From Gemmatimonadota bacterium (lineage in GTDB: Bacteria; Gemmatimonadota; Gemmatimonadetes; Palauibacterales; Palauibacteraceae), in the NCBI GenBank assembly GCA_021295785.1, contig JAGWBR010000002.1:2376-66375 (forward strand): a DNA stretch of 64,000 nucleotides, read 5' to 3'. The notes beneath the pieces are model-generated. The model did not search any database. It saw only the letters and a list, made by a program, of their open reading frames with translations, and had not been told where the DNA came from. The position numbers were made by a program, and so were the translations under genes. Position 1 is the stretch's first letter. Each line of letters begins with the position of its first letter. Of this stretch, positions 54,505-63,529 are shown in pieces.

Positions 54505-55761
54505 TTGCTTCCCGCCGCGGCGCTGGCCCGTTTCTATTCGCGCTTTCGGGTGTCCGAACGCGTGCTGCTCACCGGGCATTCACACCAGGCTTGGCCCGAC
54601 GCGGGGTACGAGGCCCAGAAACAGGCTTGGCTGGACGCGGCGGATCTTGTGGACAGGAAGTGGGGCCGGGCCTTCGCCATGGCGGAGCGGGTGCGCGAGG
54701 GATTTCGCTTGTGTTTGACCGACCCGGCCGCGGATCTCGCACTCGGCCTGAACACCCACGAGTTGGTGACTCGGTTCCTGTCGGCGCTTCCGCTCGGAGA
54801 CCGTCCGCGGCTGGTGACGACCGACGGTGAATTCGCTACAGTCCGTCGCCAGTTGGCCCGGTTGGAGGAAGAAGGCATCGAAGTTGTGAGAGTGTCCGCC
54901 GGAGACCCTGACGGGCTCGGCCAGGGCCTGGCGTCGGCTGTGGATGACAAAACCGCCGCGGTTGTCGTGTCGGTCGTGCTCTTTGAGACCGGGCGGATCG
55001 CGGGAGGACTTGACCGAGCCGCGGCGGCATGCCGGCTTCACGGTGCCGAGTTGCTGGTTGATGCCTACCACGCACTCAATGCGGTCCCGTTTTCGATCCC
55101 GGAGCTGGGGTTGGAAGACGCTTTCGTGGTGGGGGGCGGCTACAAGTACTGCCAGCTCGGAGAGGGTGTGTGTTTTCTCAGGGTCCCCCCGGGGTGCCGG
55201 CTGCGCCCTGTGCTGACCGGCTGGTTCGCGGAATTCGGTACGGTGGCCGCCGAATCCGCTGGGCGGAGCGAAGCGGCGTCGCGGCCCGGTGCCGCCTCCG
55301 GCAAACGCGCCGAATATCCCGCGGAGGTCGTGTACGGAGCGGCGGGGCAGGACCGGTTTGCGGGGGCGACGTACGACCCCGTCAGCCACTACCGGGGGGC
55401 TGCCGTTTTCGGTTTTTTTGGGCAGCAAGGAATGACCCCCGACGCCCTTCGCCGCCGGAGTCTGGCTCAGATCGGCCGACTGACGGAGGGCGTTGACGAC
55501 CTCGACCTCGACCCCTCGTTCCTGGACCGGGACCGGTCGGCACCGCTGGAGAGCTTCGGTGGGTTCATGGTGCTTCGCGCGCCGCGGGCCGGGCGTCTGT
55601 GCGAGGCCCTCTCCGCGCGGGGGATTTACAGCGATTACCGGGGGCGGATGCTCCGCCTGGGTCCCGCGCCGTACGTGACGGATTCGCAACTGGACGAAGC
55701 GATCGACGCCCTGCGCGAGGCGGCCGTTGAGTGCGGGGCAGAGGAAAGAGGCACCGTTTGA
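54505..55761 (+). CDS. Kynureninase-like class V PLP enzyme
   Basis: 418 residues, TTG start at 54505. N-terminus YSRFRVSERVLLTGHSHQAW resembles kynureninase. LGLNTHELVTRFLSAL, VVVSVVLFETGRIAGG, ELLVDAYHALNAVPF (cofactor Asp) and the lysine in VGGGYKYCQLGEG support a class V aminotransferase-fold enzyme. Kynureninase cleaves kynurenine to anthranilate and alanine; here the identity is not sure and a related hydrolase is possible. A four-base overlap (TTGA) couples it with the proline racemase-family gene. Confidence 0.85.
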   Translation: MLPAAALARFYSRFRVSERVLLTGHSHQAWPDAGYEAQKQAWLDAADLVDRKWGRAFAMAERVREGFRLCLTDPAADLALGLNTHELVTRFLSALPLGDRPRLVTTDGEFATVRRQLARLEEEGIEVVRVSAGDPDGLGQGLASAVDDKTAAVVVSVVLFETGRIAGGLDRAAAACRLHGAELLVDAYHALNAVPFSIPELGLEDAFVVGGGYKYCQLGEGVCFLRVPPGCRLRPVLTGWFAEFGTVAAESAGRSEAASRPGAASGKRAEYPAEVVYGAAGQDRFAGATYDPVSHYRGAAVFGFFGQQGMTPDALRRRSLAQIGRLTEGVDDLDLDPSFLDRDRSAPLESFGGFMVLRAPRAGRLCEALSARGIYSDYRGRMLRLGPAPYVTDSQLDEAIDALREAAVECGAEERGTV

Positions 55762-56879
55762 CTCTCTCGCCCCCCAGTGCGGGCGGTTCAATTGAGGGGT
55801 TGCGGTGGCTGCAGTGGAAGCCTCCCGGGGAATGGACCGGGATCCGCACGGTGGACATGCACACGGAGGGCGAGCCGCTGCGTGTGATAGTGTCTGGTTT
55901 TCCGATGCCCCGCGGGGACGATGTGCTGGCGCGGCGCAGGGACGCGATGGAGCGCTTTGACGGTCTCCGGCGCATGCTGATGTGGGAGCCCCGCGGGCAC
56001 AAAGACATGTACGGATGCCTGGTGATGCCTCCGGTCACCGGTGGGGCCGATTTCTCGGTGCTGTTCATGCACAACGACGGGTTTTCCACGATGTGCGGAC
56101 ACGCGATAATCGCCGTGTCCTGCCTGGCGGCATTGGGGGGCACTGCGTGCCAGTTTGGAGCAGACGGCGAAGGTGACACGGGGTTGCCCGCCCCCGCGTC
56201 GATCGATCACCACGCCCGGATGGCAATCGACACTCCTGCCGGACTCGTGAAGGCACGAGCCTCGGCGCGCGGTGACGGCGCGGGCAAGGCCACCTTCGTG
56301 AACGTGCCGTCGTTCGTCGCGGCTCTGGACGAAAAGGTGGATGTGCCCGGGTTGGGGACGGTGAAGTTCGACGTTGCGTTCGGGGGGGCGTTCTACGCGT
56401 TCGTGGACGCCGGAGAACTGGGCTTGTCGCTAACCCCTGACGCGGCCTCCGAGTTGGTTAGGGCCGGCCGGGCCGTGAAGGCCGCGGTGAGAGCCGGGGG
56501 CGAGCCTCGGCACCCGGATTCCGGCGACCTGAGTTTCCTCTACGGCGTGGTCTTCACGGGTCCCGCACACGATGGGGCGCACCACTCGCGCCACGTCTGC
56601 GTGTTTGCCGACGGAGAGGTTGACCGCAGTCCGACGGGCACGGCGGTCAGCGGCCGCCTGGCGATCCTCGACGCCCGGGCCCAACTTCAACAGGGCGCGC
56701 CGATCATTGTGGAGAGCATCTCGGGCGGGCGGTTTACGGGGCGCGTGACGGGACGGACCAGTGTCGGGAGACGCCCGGCGATCATCCCCGAGATCGGGGG
56801 TCGTGCGTTTGTCACGGGCCGGCACGAATTCACCGCGGATCCGGCCGACCCGTGGCGAGAGGGGTTCTTGGTTCGTTGA
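55758..56879 (+). CDS. Proline racemase-family protein, probable trans-3-hydroxy-L-proline dehydratase
   Basis: 373 residues from TTG 55758, which overlaps the previous stop. First catalytic site FSTMCGHAII has Cys, but the second, usually DRSPCGTG in racemases, reads DRSPTGTAVSG. Thr here is diagnostic of trans-3-hydroxy-L-proline dehydratase (family knowledge). N-terminus IRTVDMHTEGEPLRVIVSGFP is standard. It would dehydrate the hydroxyproline to pyrroline-2-carboxylate. Thr-for-Cys excludes proline racemization. Coupled to the kynureninase-like gene. Confidence 0.9.
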   Translation: MTLSPPSAGGSIEGLRWLQWKPPGEWTGIRTVDMHTEGEPLRVIVSGFPMPRGDDVLARRRDAMERFDGLRRMLMWEPRGHKDMYGCLVMPPVTGGADFSVLFMHNDGFSTMCGHAIIAVSCLAALGGTACQFGADGEGDTGLPAPASIDHHARMAIDTPAGLVKARASARGDGAGKATFVNVPSFVAALDEKVDVPGLGTVKFDVAFGGAFYAFVDAGELGLSLTPDAASELVRAGRAVKAAVRAGGEPRHPDSGDLSFLYGVVFTGPAHDGAHHSRHVCVFADGEVDRSPTGTAVSGRLAILDARAQLQQGAPIIVESISGGRFTGRVTGRTSVGRRPAIIPEIGGRAFVTGRHEFTADPADPWREGFLVR

Positions 56880-56900
56880 TTTTGGGCAAGGCCCGGCGGT

Positions 56901-57428
56901 TCAGGCTTCCTGCCCCTTCTGCTCAAGGGCGAGGAGCTGGCGCTTTCGGGGGAGCCCTCCCGTGAAACCGCCCAGCGACCCGTCGCTCGCTATAACGCGG
57001 TGGCAGGGGATTACCACGGGGATCGGGTTACGACCCAGCGCCCCCCCCACCGCCCGCGCAGCCCTCGTGCCGCGGCCGGAAGCCCTGGCCAGCGCACCGT
57101 AGGTTGTTACTTCGCCGTATGGAACACGAGCCGTGTGTTGCAGAACTCGGCGCTGGAAGCCGGTGAGCCTGTCCAGGTCCAGTTCAAGCTCGAATTCGGA
57201 GCGGTCCCCCCTGAAATACTCCACCAGTTGCCGGCGGGTATCGTCCAATACACCGTCCGTGTCTTCAGTGATCTCCGCCTCCGGAGCCTGGGAGGCCAGC
57301 CAGTCCAGGAAGTCGTCGCGTTCGGCGCGCAGGGAGAGCCCAAACAGGCCCTTATCGCTGGTCGCGGCATGCACGGCGCCAAACGCCGTGTTGAAGCTGA
57401 CCCACCGAATTCTTAATAGGTGATCCAT
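56901..57428 (-). CDS. ogt: Methylated-DNA-protein cysteine methyltransferase
   Basis: 175 residues from ATG 57428, with GGAGTGG upstream; an upstream start at 57545 would read into the divergent gene. The active site PCHRVIAS is present in the order of Ogt/AGT proteins, with VPYGEVTTYGALARASGRGTRAARAVGGALGRNPIPV before it and GGFTGGLPRKRQLLALE after. It removes O6-alkyl groups from guanine by transfer to Cys, inactivating itself. Divergent from the PD40 lipoprotein gene by 56 bases. Confidence 0.95.
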   Translation of the reverse strand: MDHLLRIRWVSFNTAFGAVHAATSDKGLFGLSLRAERDDFLDWLASQAPEAEITEDTDGVLDDTRRQLVEYFRGDRSEFELELDLDRLTGFQRRVLQHTARVPYGEVTTYGALARASGRGTRAARAVGGALGRNPIPVVIPCHRVIASDGSLGGFTGGLPRKRQLLALEQKGQEA

Positions 57429-57484
57429 GACCACTCCACGCTCCGTCGGTTGCGGCGGAACCTCGCCCAGGTGATTGAGAATTG

Positions 57485-58618
57485 ATGCCGATAAAACACC
57501 GAATATTTGTTCTGACAATGATAATCGCGTGGGCTGGTTGTGCACAGTCCGAACCGCCCCGGGAGGATCCCGCCGGGGCCACCGACGGGGCGGAGGCGGT
57601 CGTCTACGACAATCCCCCGGCGGTTGAGCGCATGCCCCTTCCGGAAGAACGGCGGCTGACCAACCTGCGCCAGCTCACCTTCGAGGGGGAAAACGCCGAG
57701 GCGTATTTCTCCAGCGACGGCGAGCGGCTGATTTTTCAGCGCACGTACGCAGGGCAGGCTGAATGCGACCAGATCTTCTCGATGTCCGCCGCCGGAGGAC
57801 CGTTTCGGCGGCTGTCGAACGGGCTTGGACGGACCACCTGCGCGTATTTCGCCCCGGGAGAGACGGCGGACGGGCGCATCATCTACAGTTCAACCCATCT
57901 GGGCGACTCCGCCTGCCCCCCTCCCCCCGACCGAAGTCTGGGGTACGTGTGGGCTCTTTACGACTACGACATTCTTGGTGCCAGCGCAGACGGCAGCGGC
58001 GCGGAACCGCTGTTCAGGAGCCCTGCCTACGATGCCGAGGCCACGGTCTCGCCCGACGGTACGACGATCGTCTTCACCTCGTCCGCGGGCGGCGACCTCG
58101 ACATCTACAGGATGAACGCAGACGGCACGGACGTGAAACAGCTGACCTTCGAACCAGGGTACGACGGCGGGCCGTTCTTTTCCCCGGATGGCTCAAGGAT
58201 CGTGTACCGGGCCAGCCACCCCGAGACTCCCGAAGAGATGGCGGACTATCAGTCGCTCCTGGCAGACGGCCTTATTCGGCCGGGACAGCTGGACGTGTGG
58301 GTCATGAATGCCGACGGGACGGGGAAAACGCGGGTCACAGACAACGGGGCGGCGAATTTTGCCCCCTATTTCCACCCCTCGGGCCAGAAGATCATCTTCG
58401 CCTCGAACCTGAATGACGACACCGGGCGCGGGTTCGACCTGTTCCTCGTGGATCTCGACGGGTCCAATCTGGAGCAGGTCACGTTCGCCGAAGAGTTCGA
58501 CGCTTTCCCGATGTTTTCGCCGGACGGACGGCACCTGGTGTTCGGGTCGAACCGGCACGGGTCGCACGAGGAGAACACCAACATCTTCATTGCCGAATGG
58601 GTGGAGGACCTGCCCTGA
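57485..58618 (+). CDS. TolB-like PD40 beta-propeller lipoprotein
   Basis: 377 residues from ATG 57485 (a TTG three bases earlier is also open). Lipobox IIAWAGCAQ. Five or more WD40-like PD40 blades: AEAYFSSDGERLIFQR, AEATVSPDGTTIVFTSS, GPFFSPDGSRIVYRAS, APYFHPSGQKIIFAS, FPMFSPDGRHLVFGSN. Similar to the TolB propeller but longer at the N-terminus. Probably binds a partner at the envelope; no catalytic motif is visible. Confidence 0.85.
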   Translation: MPIKHRIFVLTMIIAWAGCAQSEPPREDPAGATDGAEAVVYDNPPAVERMPLPEERRLTNLRQLTFEGENAEAYFSSDGERLIFQRTYAGQAECDQIFSMSAAGGPFRRLSNGLGRTTCAYFAPGETADGRIIYSSTHLGDSACPPPPDRSLGYVWALYDYDILGASADGSGAEPLFRSPAYDAEATVSPDGTTIVFTSSAGGDLDIYRMNADGTDVKQLTFEPGYDGGPFFSPDGSRIVYRASHPETPEEMADYQSLLADGLIRPGQLDVWVMNADGTGKTRVTDNGAANFAPYFHPSGQKIIFASNLNDDTGRGFDLFLVDLDGSNLEQVTFAEEFDAFPMFSPDGRHLVFGSNRHGSHEENTNIFIAEWVEDLP

Positions 58619-58773
58619 CCGGCCCCCTCGCCGAACCGCGGGCCTGGGAGCGTGTGCGTTGCCGGGGTGACCTGCCGGCTGCCCTCGCAGTCTGATAGTT
58701 GGATTACGCCGAAGCAGGCGGCGCAATCAGATCGGCGCGAGAGCAGGTGCGCCAGCAGAAGGGCAGGGACAGG

Positions 58774-60963
58774 ATGCGGAGAGAAATCGGGTTTCGGCGG
58801 AGCGCCAGGAGTGTGTGGACGTCGCTGTCCGCGGGAATTGCCGCGGTACTGGCGAGCGTCCCGGGTGTGGAAGGGCACACGGGGGTACCGGCCGGGGTTC
58901 CCCAGAGCGCGGTAGAATACGTCGTTGATGATTCGTATTCAGACCAGGGGGTACCCGGGGCCTACGGTTATTTCACTGCCGTGGAGCGCTCGGTTGGTTT
59001 CTTCATCAACGGGGAAGACACCCCCATCGACGCACATGTAAACGAACCCGTGCTCAACGGTGACCGCGTCCTGCTGGGGCCCGAGGCCTTTGCGGCGATC
59101 GGCCTGGCGGACGGGTCTGCCATACGGCTCGGGAATTCGGCCGAGCTGCTCTTTTCCGTGGTTGGCGAGGCCGGAACCGGCATCGCCGGGGTCAGCGTTC
59201 TGGATCTGGTCCGGGGAGACCTTCAGCTGGTGGCCGCTGTACCCGCGGGGACCACGGGCCCGGTCCGGAGCGGAGTTTCCGGGCATGTCACGTCGGCACC
59301 GACGGTACTTACCGCGAACGCCGAGATCGTGGCGGGTCCCGGCGCGGTGATTGTTGTTACCACGGACGGCCGGCGCAGCACCGGGATTACCGCCCGGGAG
59401 GGAACCGCGCAGGTGATTACGGTGGCCGGTGCCACCGAGGTGCGGGCCGGTGCGCAGGTTCTGGTCGAGGGCCAGCGTGGTAACGAACAGCTTGTCCTGG
59501 CGGCAGCTCCCGCCCTTACCGGCCTGGAAGTCTGGGCCGACGCAGCATTCAACGTGGCCCAGTACCCGCGGACACAGGAACCGACCCACCTTGACCAGAC
59601 CGTGGCGGTTCAGGCCAGGGGGATGCGGGGGCACGGGGACTGGATTGCCACCAACTCGGGTCAGGCTTGGCGTCCCTACGTGGCGGCCGACTGGGCTCCG
59701 TACCGTACCGGCCGGTGGCGATACACCTCGACCGGTTGGTTCTGGGTGTCGTACGAGCCATGGGGCTGGGCGCCCTACCGCTATGGATACTGGGACCTGG
59801 ACCCCTTCTACGGGTGGGTCTGGTATCCGGGAACGCGGTTCCGCGGTGCGCATGTCGTTTGGTACTGGGGCCCCGACTACGTGGGCTGGGCACCGCTGGG
59901 GTACTACCGCCGGCACTTCTCGCTGACCTTCGGTTATGGGTTGGGTTGGGGGGTTTACGGCTGGGCCGGGGGTTCGCTCAACGGCTGGGGCTGCTGGACC
60001 TTCGTCGATTCGAGAAGGCTCGGGCACCGGAACCAGCACCAGCATTCGCTGGGAGGCGGACGGTTGGCCCGGGACCGGCAGGCCATTCGGCGCGGGCTGT
60101 TGCTGACCGACGCCAGGGAGATGACCCCCGACCGTTGGCGCGACCCGCGAACTGCCATCAACCGGACCGCAAGGCTGGCCAGCAGTGAGGGTCGGGCCTT
60201 GGTCGACGTTACCGGATTCGTGTCGCGTAACCGCACCCTTGACGACGCGGTGGTGCAGGCGGTGTCGGCGACAGCCGATGGCCAGGGTTCGGGCAGGTCA
60301 GCCCGGCCCAGGTCGGTGGCGGTATCGGCCCCGGAGTCGGGTGGTACCCGGGGCGCCTCCACGGGGTTGCGGGAGCGCCCGACCACGCAGATCACGGGCA
60401 CCTCACGGTCGCCGTCGCGGCCCGCGAAGCCGCGGGTGCAGGCTACCTTCCCTGACCGGACACCCAGGCCGGCGGTGCGGACTTCGGTGCCTGACCGGAC
60501 CACGCGGCCCGCCTCGGTTGCCCGGCCGAGGGCGCCGACCACCGGCTCGTCGCGTTTGCCGTCCAGAACCTCAAGGCCGCAGATACAGACACCACCATCC
60601 CGAACGTCACGCCCCATGGCAACGCGGCCGGTGCCCGCTCGCACGCCGCGGCCCGCCGCCAGGCCCACTACGCCAACGCGTACACCGCGGCCCGCCGCCA
60701 GGCCCACTGCGCCAACGCGCACGCCGCGGCCCGCCGCCAAGCCCACTGCGCCAACGCGTACACCGCGGCCCGCCGCCAAGCCCACTGCGCCAACGCGTAC
60801 ACCGCGGCCCGCCGCCAAGCCCACCGCGCCAACGCGCACGCCGCGGCCCGCCGCCAAGCCCACTACGCCAACGCGTACACGCCCGCCCGCGGCGCGGCCT
60901 CCAACTCTTCCAGACGCCGAGGCAGATGTCGAACGGGTAGCAAAGGTTGTTCGCCGTGATTAA
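58774..60963 (+). CDS. FecR-domain/DUF6600-like exported protein with Pro/Arg/Thr repeat tail
   Basis: 729 residues from ATG 58774 (25 codons upstream to TTG 58699 lack a signal). A hydrophobic signal-like segment (TSLSAGIAAVLASVPGVEG) is followed by a FecR-like beta region (NGDRVLLGPEAFAAIGLADGSAIRLGNSAEL). Residues about 300-430 are Trp/Tyr-rich (GWFWVSYEPWGWAPYRYGYW, GWVWYPGTRFRG), as in DUF6600. The tail is Arg/Pro/Thr-rich with six 13-residue repeats, then a short end. Probably exported; the very basic tail could bind cell wall or nucleic acid (inference). Confidence 0.8.
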   Translation: MRREIGFRRSARSVWTSLSAGIAAVLASVPGVEGHTGVPAGVPQSAVEYVVDDSYSDQGVPGAYGYFTAVERSVGFFINGEDTPIDAHVNEPVLNGDRVLLGPEAFAAIGLADGSAIRLGNSAELLFSVVGEAGTGIAGVSVLDLVRGDLQLVAAVPAGTTGPVRSGVSGHVTSAPTVLTANAEIVAGPGAVIVVTTDGRRSTGITAREGTAQVITVAGATEVRAGAQVLVEGQRGNEQLVLAAAPALTGLEVWADAAFNVAQYPRTQEPTHLDQTVAVQARGMRGHGDWIATNSGQAWRPYVAADWAPYRTGRWRYTSTGWFWVSYEPWGWAPYRYGYWDLDPFYGWVWYPGTRFRGAHVVWYWGPDYVGWAPLGYYRRHFSLTFGYGLGWGVYGWAGGSLNGWGCWTFVDSRRLGHRNQHQHSLGGGRLARDRQAIRRGLLLTDAREMTPDRWRDPRTAINRTARLASSEGRALVDVTGFVSRNRTLDDAVVQAVSATADGQGSGRSARPRSVAVSAPESGGTRGASTGLRERPTTQITGTSRSPSRPAKPRVQATFPDRTPRPAVRTSVPDRTTRPASVARPRAPTTGSSRLPSRTSRPQIQTPPSRTSRPMATRPVPARTPRPAARPTTPTRTPRPAARPTAPTRTPRPAAKPTAPTRTPRPAAKPTAPTRTPRPAAKPTAPTRTPRPAAKPTTPTRTRPPAARPPTLPDAEADVERVAKVVRRD
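60643..60876 (+). repeat. 39-bp tandem repeat, six copies, coding
   Basis: Each copy encodes TPRPAAKPTAPTR with small variants (R for K, T for A). Period 39 bases; the copy starts are 60643, 60682, 60721, 60760, 60799 and 60838. A seventh degenerate copy follows. Near-identity at DNA level suggests recent expansion. Confidence 0.9.
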
Positions 60964-60980
60964 CACATCCGAATCCACGA

Positions 60981-60997
60981 GGTAGGCCCCTTCTACC
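60981..60997. terminator. Weak hairpin between convergent genes
   Basis: GGTAG and CTACC enclose a seven-base loop, in the 54 bases between the FecR-like gene and zwf. A five-pair stem with no T-tract; weak. Confidence 0.2.
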
Positions 60998-61017
60998 CTG
61001 ATGGCAGGTCCATCCCC

Positions 61018-62586
61018 CTAACCGACCGCTTCTCCCGCCTCGATGTCCTGGCCCGGGGGTATCAAGTGCCGCCACTGGAAGCCATCGCGTGCGATGAGTG
61101 TTTCGGCGGCGGCCGGCCCCCAGGTCCCCGCACGGTACAGCTGAACCTGACGCTGGTCTTCCATCAGGAGGAGAGGTTCAAAGAGTGCCCAGGAGGTCTC
61201 GACTTCCTCGGCGTGGACGAACAGGGTCTGGTCTCCGGTCAAGGTGTCGAGCAGCAGGGTCTGGTAGGCATCGGGGATGACCCCGAACGCGTGCCGGTAA
61301 TAGAAATCAAGCGGCAGGCGGCGCAGGCGAAATGGATGCCCCGGCACCTTGACGTCGATCATCAACGCAAATCCCTCGTCGGGCTGGAGGGTCAGGTAAA
61401 GGACGTTTGAATCCACCTGCCCTGCGCCCATGGCCTGGAAAATTCGGACCGGCGGAGCACGGAACGTAACTGCTATCTGAGTTAGGCCTACTGGCAGGCG
61501 CTTGCCGGTTCGTACGTAGAACGGCACCCCCTGCCATCTCCAGTTGTCGATCGAGAACTTGATCGCTGCGAAGGTCTCCGTGGTCGACTCGGGGTCCACA
61601 CCCGGTTCCTCCAGGTAACCCGGCACCGGCTCGCCTTCGATCACCCCCCGTGCGTACTGGCCGAAGACCGCGTCATCATCGAAAACTGGTCTCACGGCCG
61701 TGAGGAGCTTCAGTTTCTCGTAACGGACAGCTTCGGCGTGGAATTCACCGGGAACTTCCATCCCGATAAGAGCCAGCAGCTGGGCTGCGTGGTTTTGGAC
61801 CATGTCGCGGACGGCCCCGGACTTGTCGTAGTAACCGGCCCGCGACCCGATGCCGATGCTCTCGGCGACGGTGATCTGAACTGATTCAATGCGGTCCCGG
61901 TTCCACAGCGACTCGAACACAGGGTTGGAAAACCGGAAGACCAACAGATTCTGGACGGTTTCCTTGCCCAGGTAGTGGTCGATCCGGTATACCTGTTTTT
62001 CGTCCAGGTGGGCCTGAACGGCCCGGTTCAGAGTCTGTGCCGAGACGAGATCCCGTCCGAACGGTTTTTCCAGAACCACGCGTGTCCACCCGCCAGACTC
62101 GGTTAGCCCGGATTCCGCCAGGAGTTCGACGGTCTCGGCGAAGCTGCTGGGCGGGATAGCGAGGTAAAACACGCGGTTGCCCGGGAGGTTGTACTCCTTC
62201 TCAATCTCTTTGACCCGTTTGGCCAGGTCCTCGTAGAGCTCCGGCGTGCTCTCCGGCATCGCATGGTAGAAGAGGCGCGCAGCGGGGACATCGCTCAGGT
62301 CGTCCGACGAGAAGCCCGCCGCCTTGAGTTGTTCCAGGGCCCATTCCCGGAACCACTCGTCACCCCGGTCGCATTCGCGGGCTACGGCGATCAGCGCCCT
62401 GTCATTGCCTAGCCTGCCCTCGGCCGCCAGACGGCGCAGCGCCGGGAAGAGCTTCTTCCGGCTAAGGTCGCCCGTGCCCCCCAGAATCACGAAAAGGTGA
62501 GGTTCGACATTCTGACCGTGTTGGAACATGCCGGGAGAACCGGCTCCCGCAATGGTCTCCGCGGCCAGGTCGTGGGGTGACGTCAT
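61018..62586 (-). CDS. zwf: Glucose-6-phosphate 1-dehydrogenase
   Basis: 522 residues. First step of the oxidative pentose phosphate pathway: glucose-6-phosphate plus NADP+ to 6-phosphogluconolactone. Seen: FVILGGTGDLSRKKLFPALR (cofactor loop), EKPFGRDL, the active-site RIDHYLGKETVQNLL, and KTGKRLP-like RTGKRLPVGLTQIAV. Full length for the family. Its ATG overlaps the gnd stop (ATGA). Confidence 0.97.
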   Translation of the reverse strand: MTSPHDLAAETIAGAGSPGMFQHGQNVEPHLFVILGGTGDLSRKKLFPALRRLAAEGRLGNDRALIAVARECDRGDEWFREWALEQLKAAGFSSDDLSDVPAARLFYHAMPESTPELYEDLAKRVKEIEKEYNLPGNRVFYLAIPPSSFAETVELLAESGLTESGGWTRVVLEKPFGRDLVSAQTLNRAVQAHLDEKQVYRIDHYLGKETVQNLLVFRFSNPVFESLWNRDRIESVQITVAESIGIGSRAGYYDKSGAVRDMVQNHAAQLLALIGMEVPGEFHAEAVRYEKLKLLTAVRPVFDDDAVFGQYARGVIEGEPVPGYLEEPGVDPESTTETFAAIKFSIDNWRWQGVPFYVRTGKRLPVGLTQIAVTFRAPPVRIFQAMGAGQVDSNVLYLTLQPDEGFALMIDVKVPGHPFRLRRLPLDFYYRHAFGVIPDAYQTLLLDTLTGDQTLFVHAEEVETSWALFEPLLLMEDQRQVQLYRAGTWGPAAAETLIARDGFQWRHLIPPGQDIEAGEAVG

Positions 62587-63491
62587 TTTTCCTCAACTAT
62601 TGCGTGCCCGCCAAATTGGTTGCGAAGCGCGGAGAGCAGCCTGTCAGCGTACGACTCCGAGTCACGCGAACGGAAACGGGCCATCAGCGAAAGCGTGATG
62701 ACCGGAGCGGCGACATCCAAATCGATGGCGTCGAACACGGTCCATCGGCCCTCTCCCGAGTCCGAAACGTAGGGCGCGATGTCGCCGAGCGATTGATCCC
62801 CCGAGAGCGCACGCTCGGTGAGATCCAGCAACCAGGACCGGACGACCGACCCATGCTGCCAAATCTGGGCAACCTGTTGCAGGTCCAGATCGAATCCCTC
62901 GCGGCGGCGCATTATGGCGAAGCCCTCCGCGAACGCCTGCATCATCCCGTATTCGATGCCGTTGTGTACCATCTTCACAAAGTGTCCGGCACCGCTCGGT
63001 CCCACCCGCCCCCAGCCCCTGTCGGCGGCGGGCGCCAGCGTCTCCAGCGCGGGTCGAAGCACTTCAACGTGCTCTTCAGCACCGCCGACCATCAGCGAGT
63101 ATCCCTCGGCCAGCCCCCACACGCCGCCGCTGGTTCCGCAGTCAACGTAACCCAACCCGGTTTCGGCCAGCTCGGCCCCCCGGCGCACGGTGTCGACGTA
63201 CCGAGAGTTGCCGCCGTCGATGATGATGTCACCGGGCTCCAGGCACGGGCGGAGAGTTGCGATCGTAGCGTCTACCGGACCGCCCGCGGGAACCATGATC
63301 CACACGGCGCGCGGAACGGCGAGGCGGGAGCAAAGGTCTTCAAGCCCCGTCGCACCCTCCGCGCCTTCCGCGACGACCGAGGCCACCGTGTCTGGATCAA
63401 GGTCAAACGCCACGACGTGATGGCCGCCCCGTAGCAGCCGCCGAACCATGTTGGCCCCCATCTTCCCGAGACCGACCATTCCCAGTTTCAT
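62583..63491 (-). CDS. gnd: 6-phosphogluconate dehydrogenase (short, GndA type)
   Basis: 302 residues from ATG 63491; an upstream ATG at 63527 adds 12 residues and is less likely because MKLGMVGLGKMGANMV is the family start. Converts 6-phosphogluconate to ribulose 5-phosphate. NAD(P) loop GLGKMGANMVRRLL, GDIIIDGGNSRYVDT, CGTSGGVWGLAEG and the catalytic Lys in GAGHFVKMVHNGIEYG. At about 300 residues it is the short type, often NAD-preferring, rather than the 470-residue form. Confidence 0.95.
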   Translation of the reverse strand: MKLGMVGLGKMGANMVRRLLRGGHHVVAFDLDPDTVASVVAEGAEGATGLEDLCSRLAVPRAVWIMVPAGGPVDATIATLRPCLEPGDIIIDGGNSRYVDTVRRGAELAETGLGYVDCGTSGGVWGLAEGYSLMVGGAEEHVEVLRPALETLAPAADRGWGRVGPSGAGHFVKMVHNGIEYGMMQAFAEGFAIMRRREGFDLDLQQVAQIWQHGSVVRSWLLDLTERALSGDQSLGDIAPYVSDSGEGRWTVFDAIDLDVAAPVITLSLMARFRSRDSESYADRLLSALRNQFGGHAIVEEK

Positions 63492-63529
63492 CAACGCCCT
63501 CCGTATTTCATCAAGGTCTGCCGTCAAGT

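Noticed and set aside
60643-60876. Tandem repeat considered as a CRISPR array
   Set aside because: No spacers; the units are adjacent, in frame and coding.
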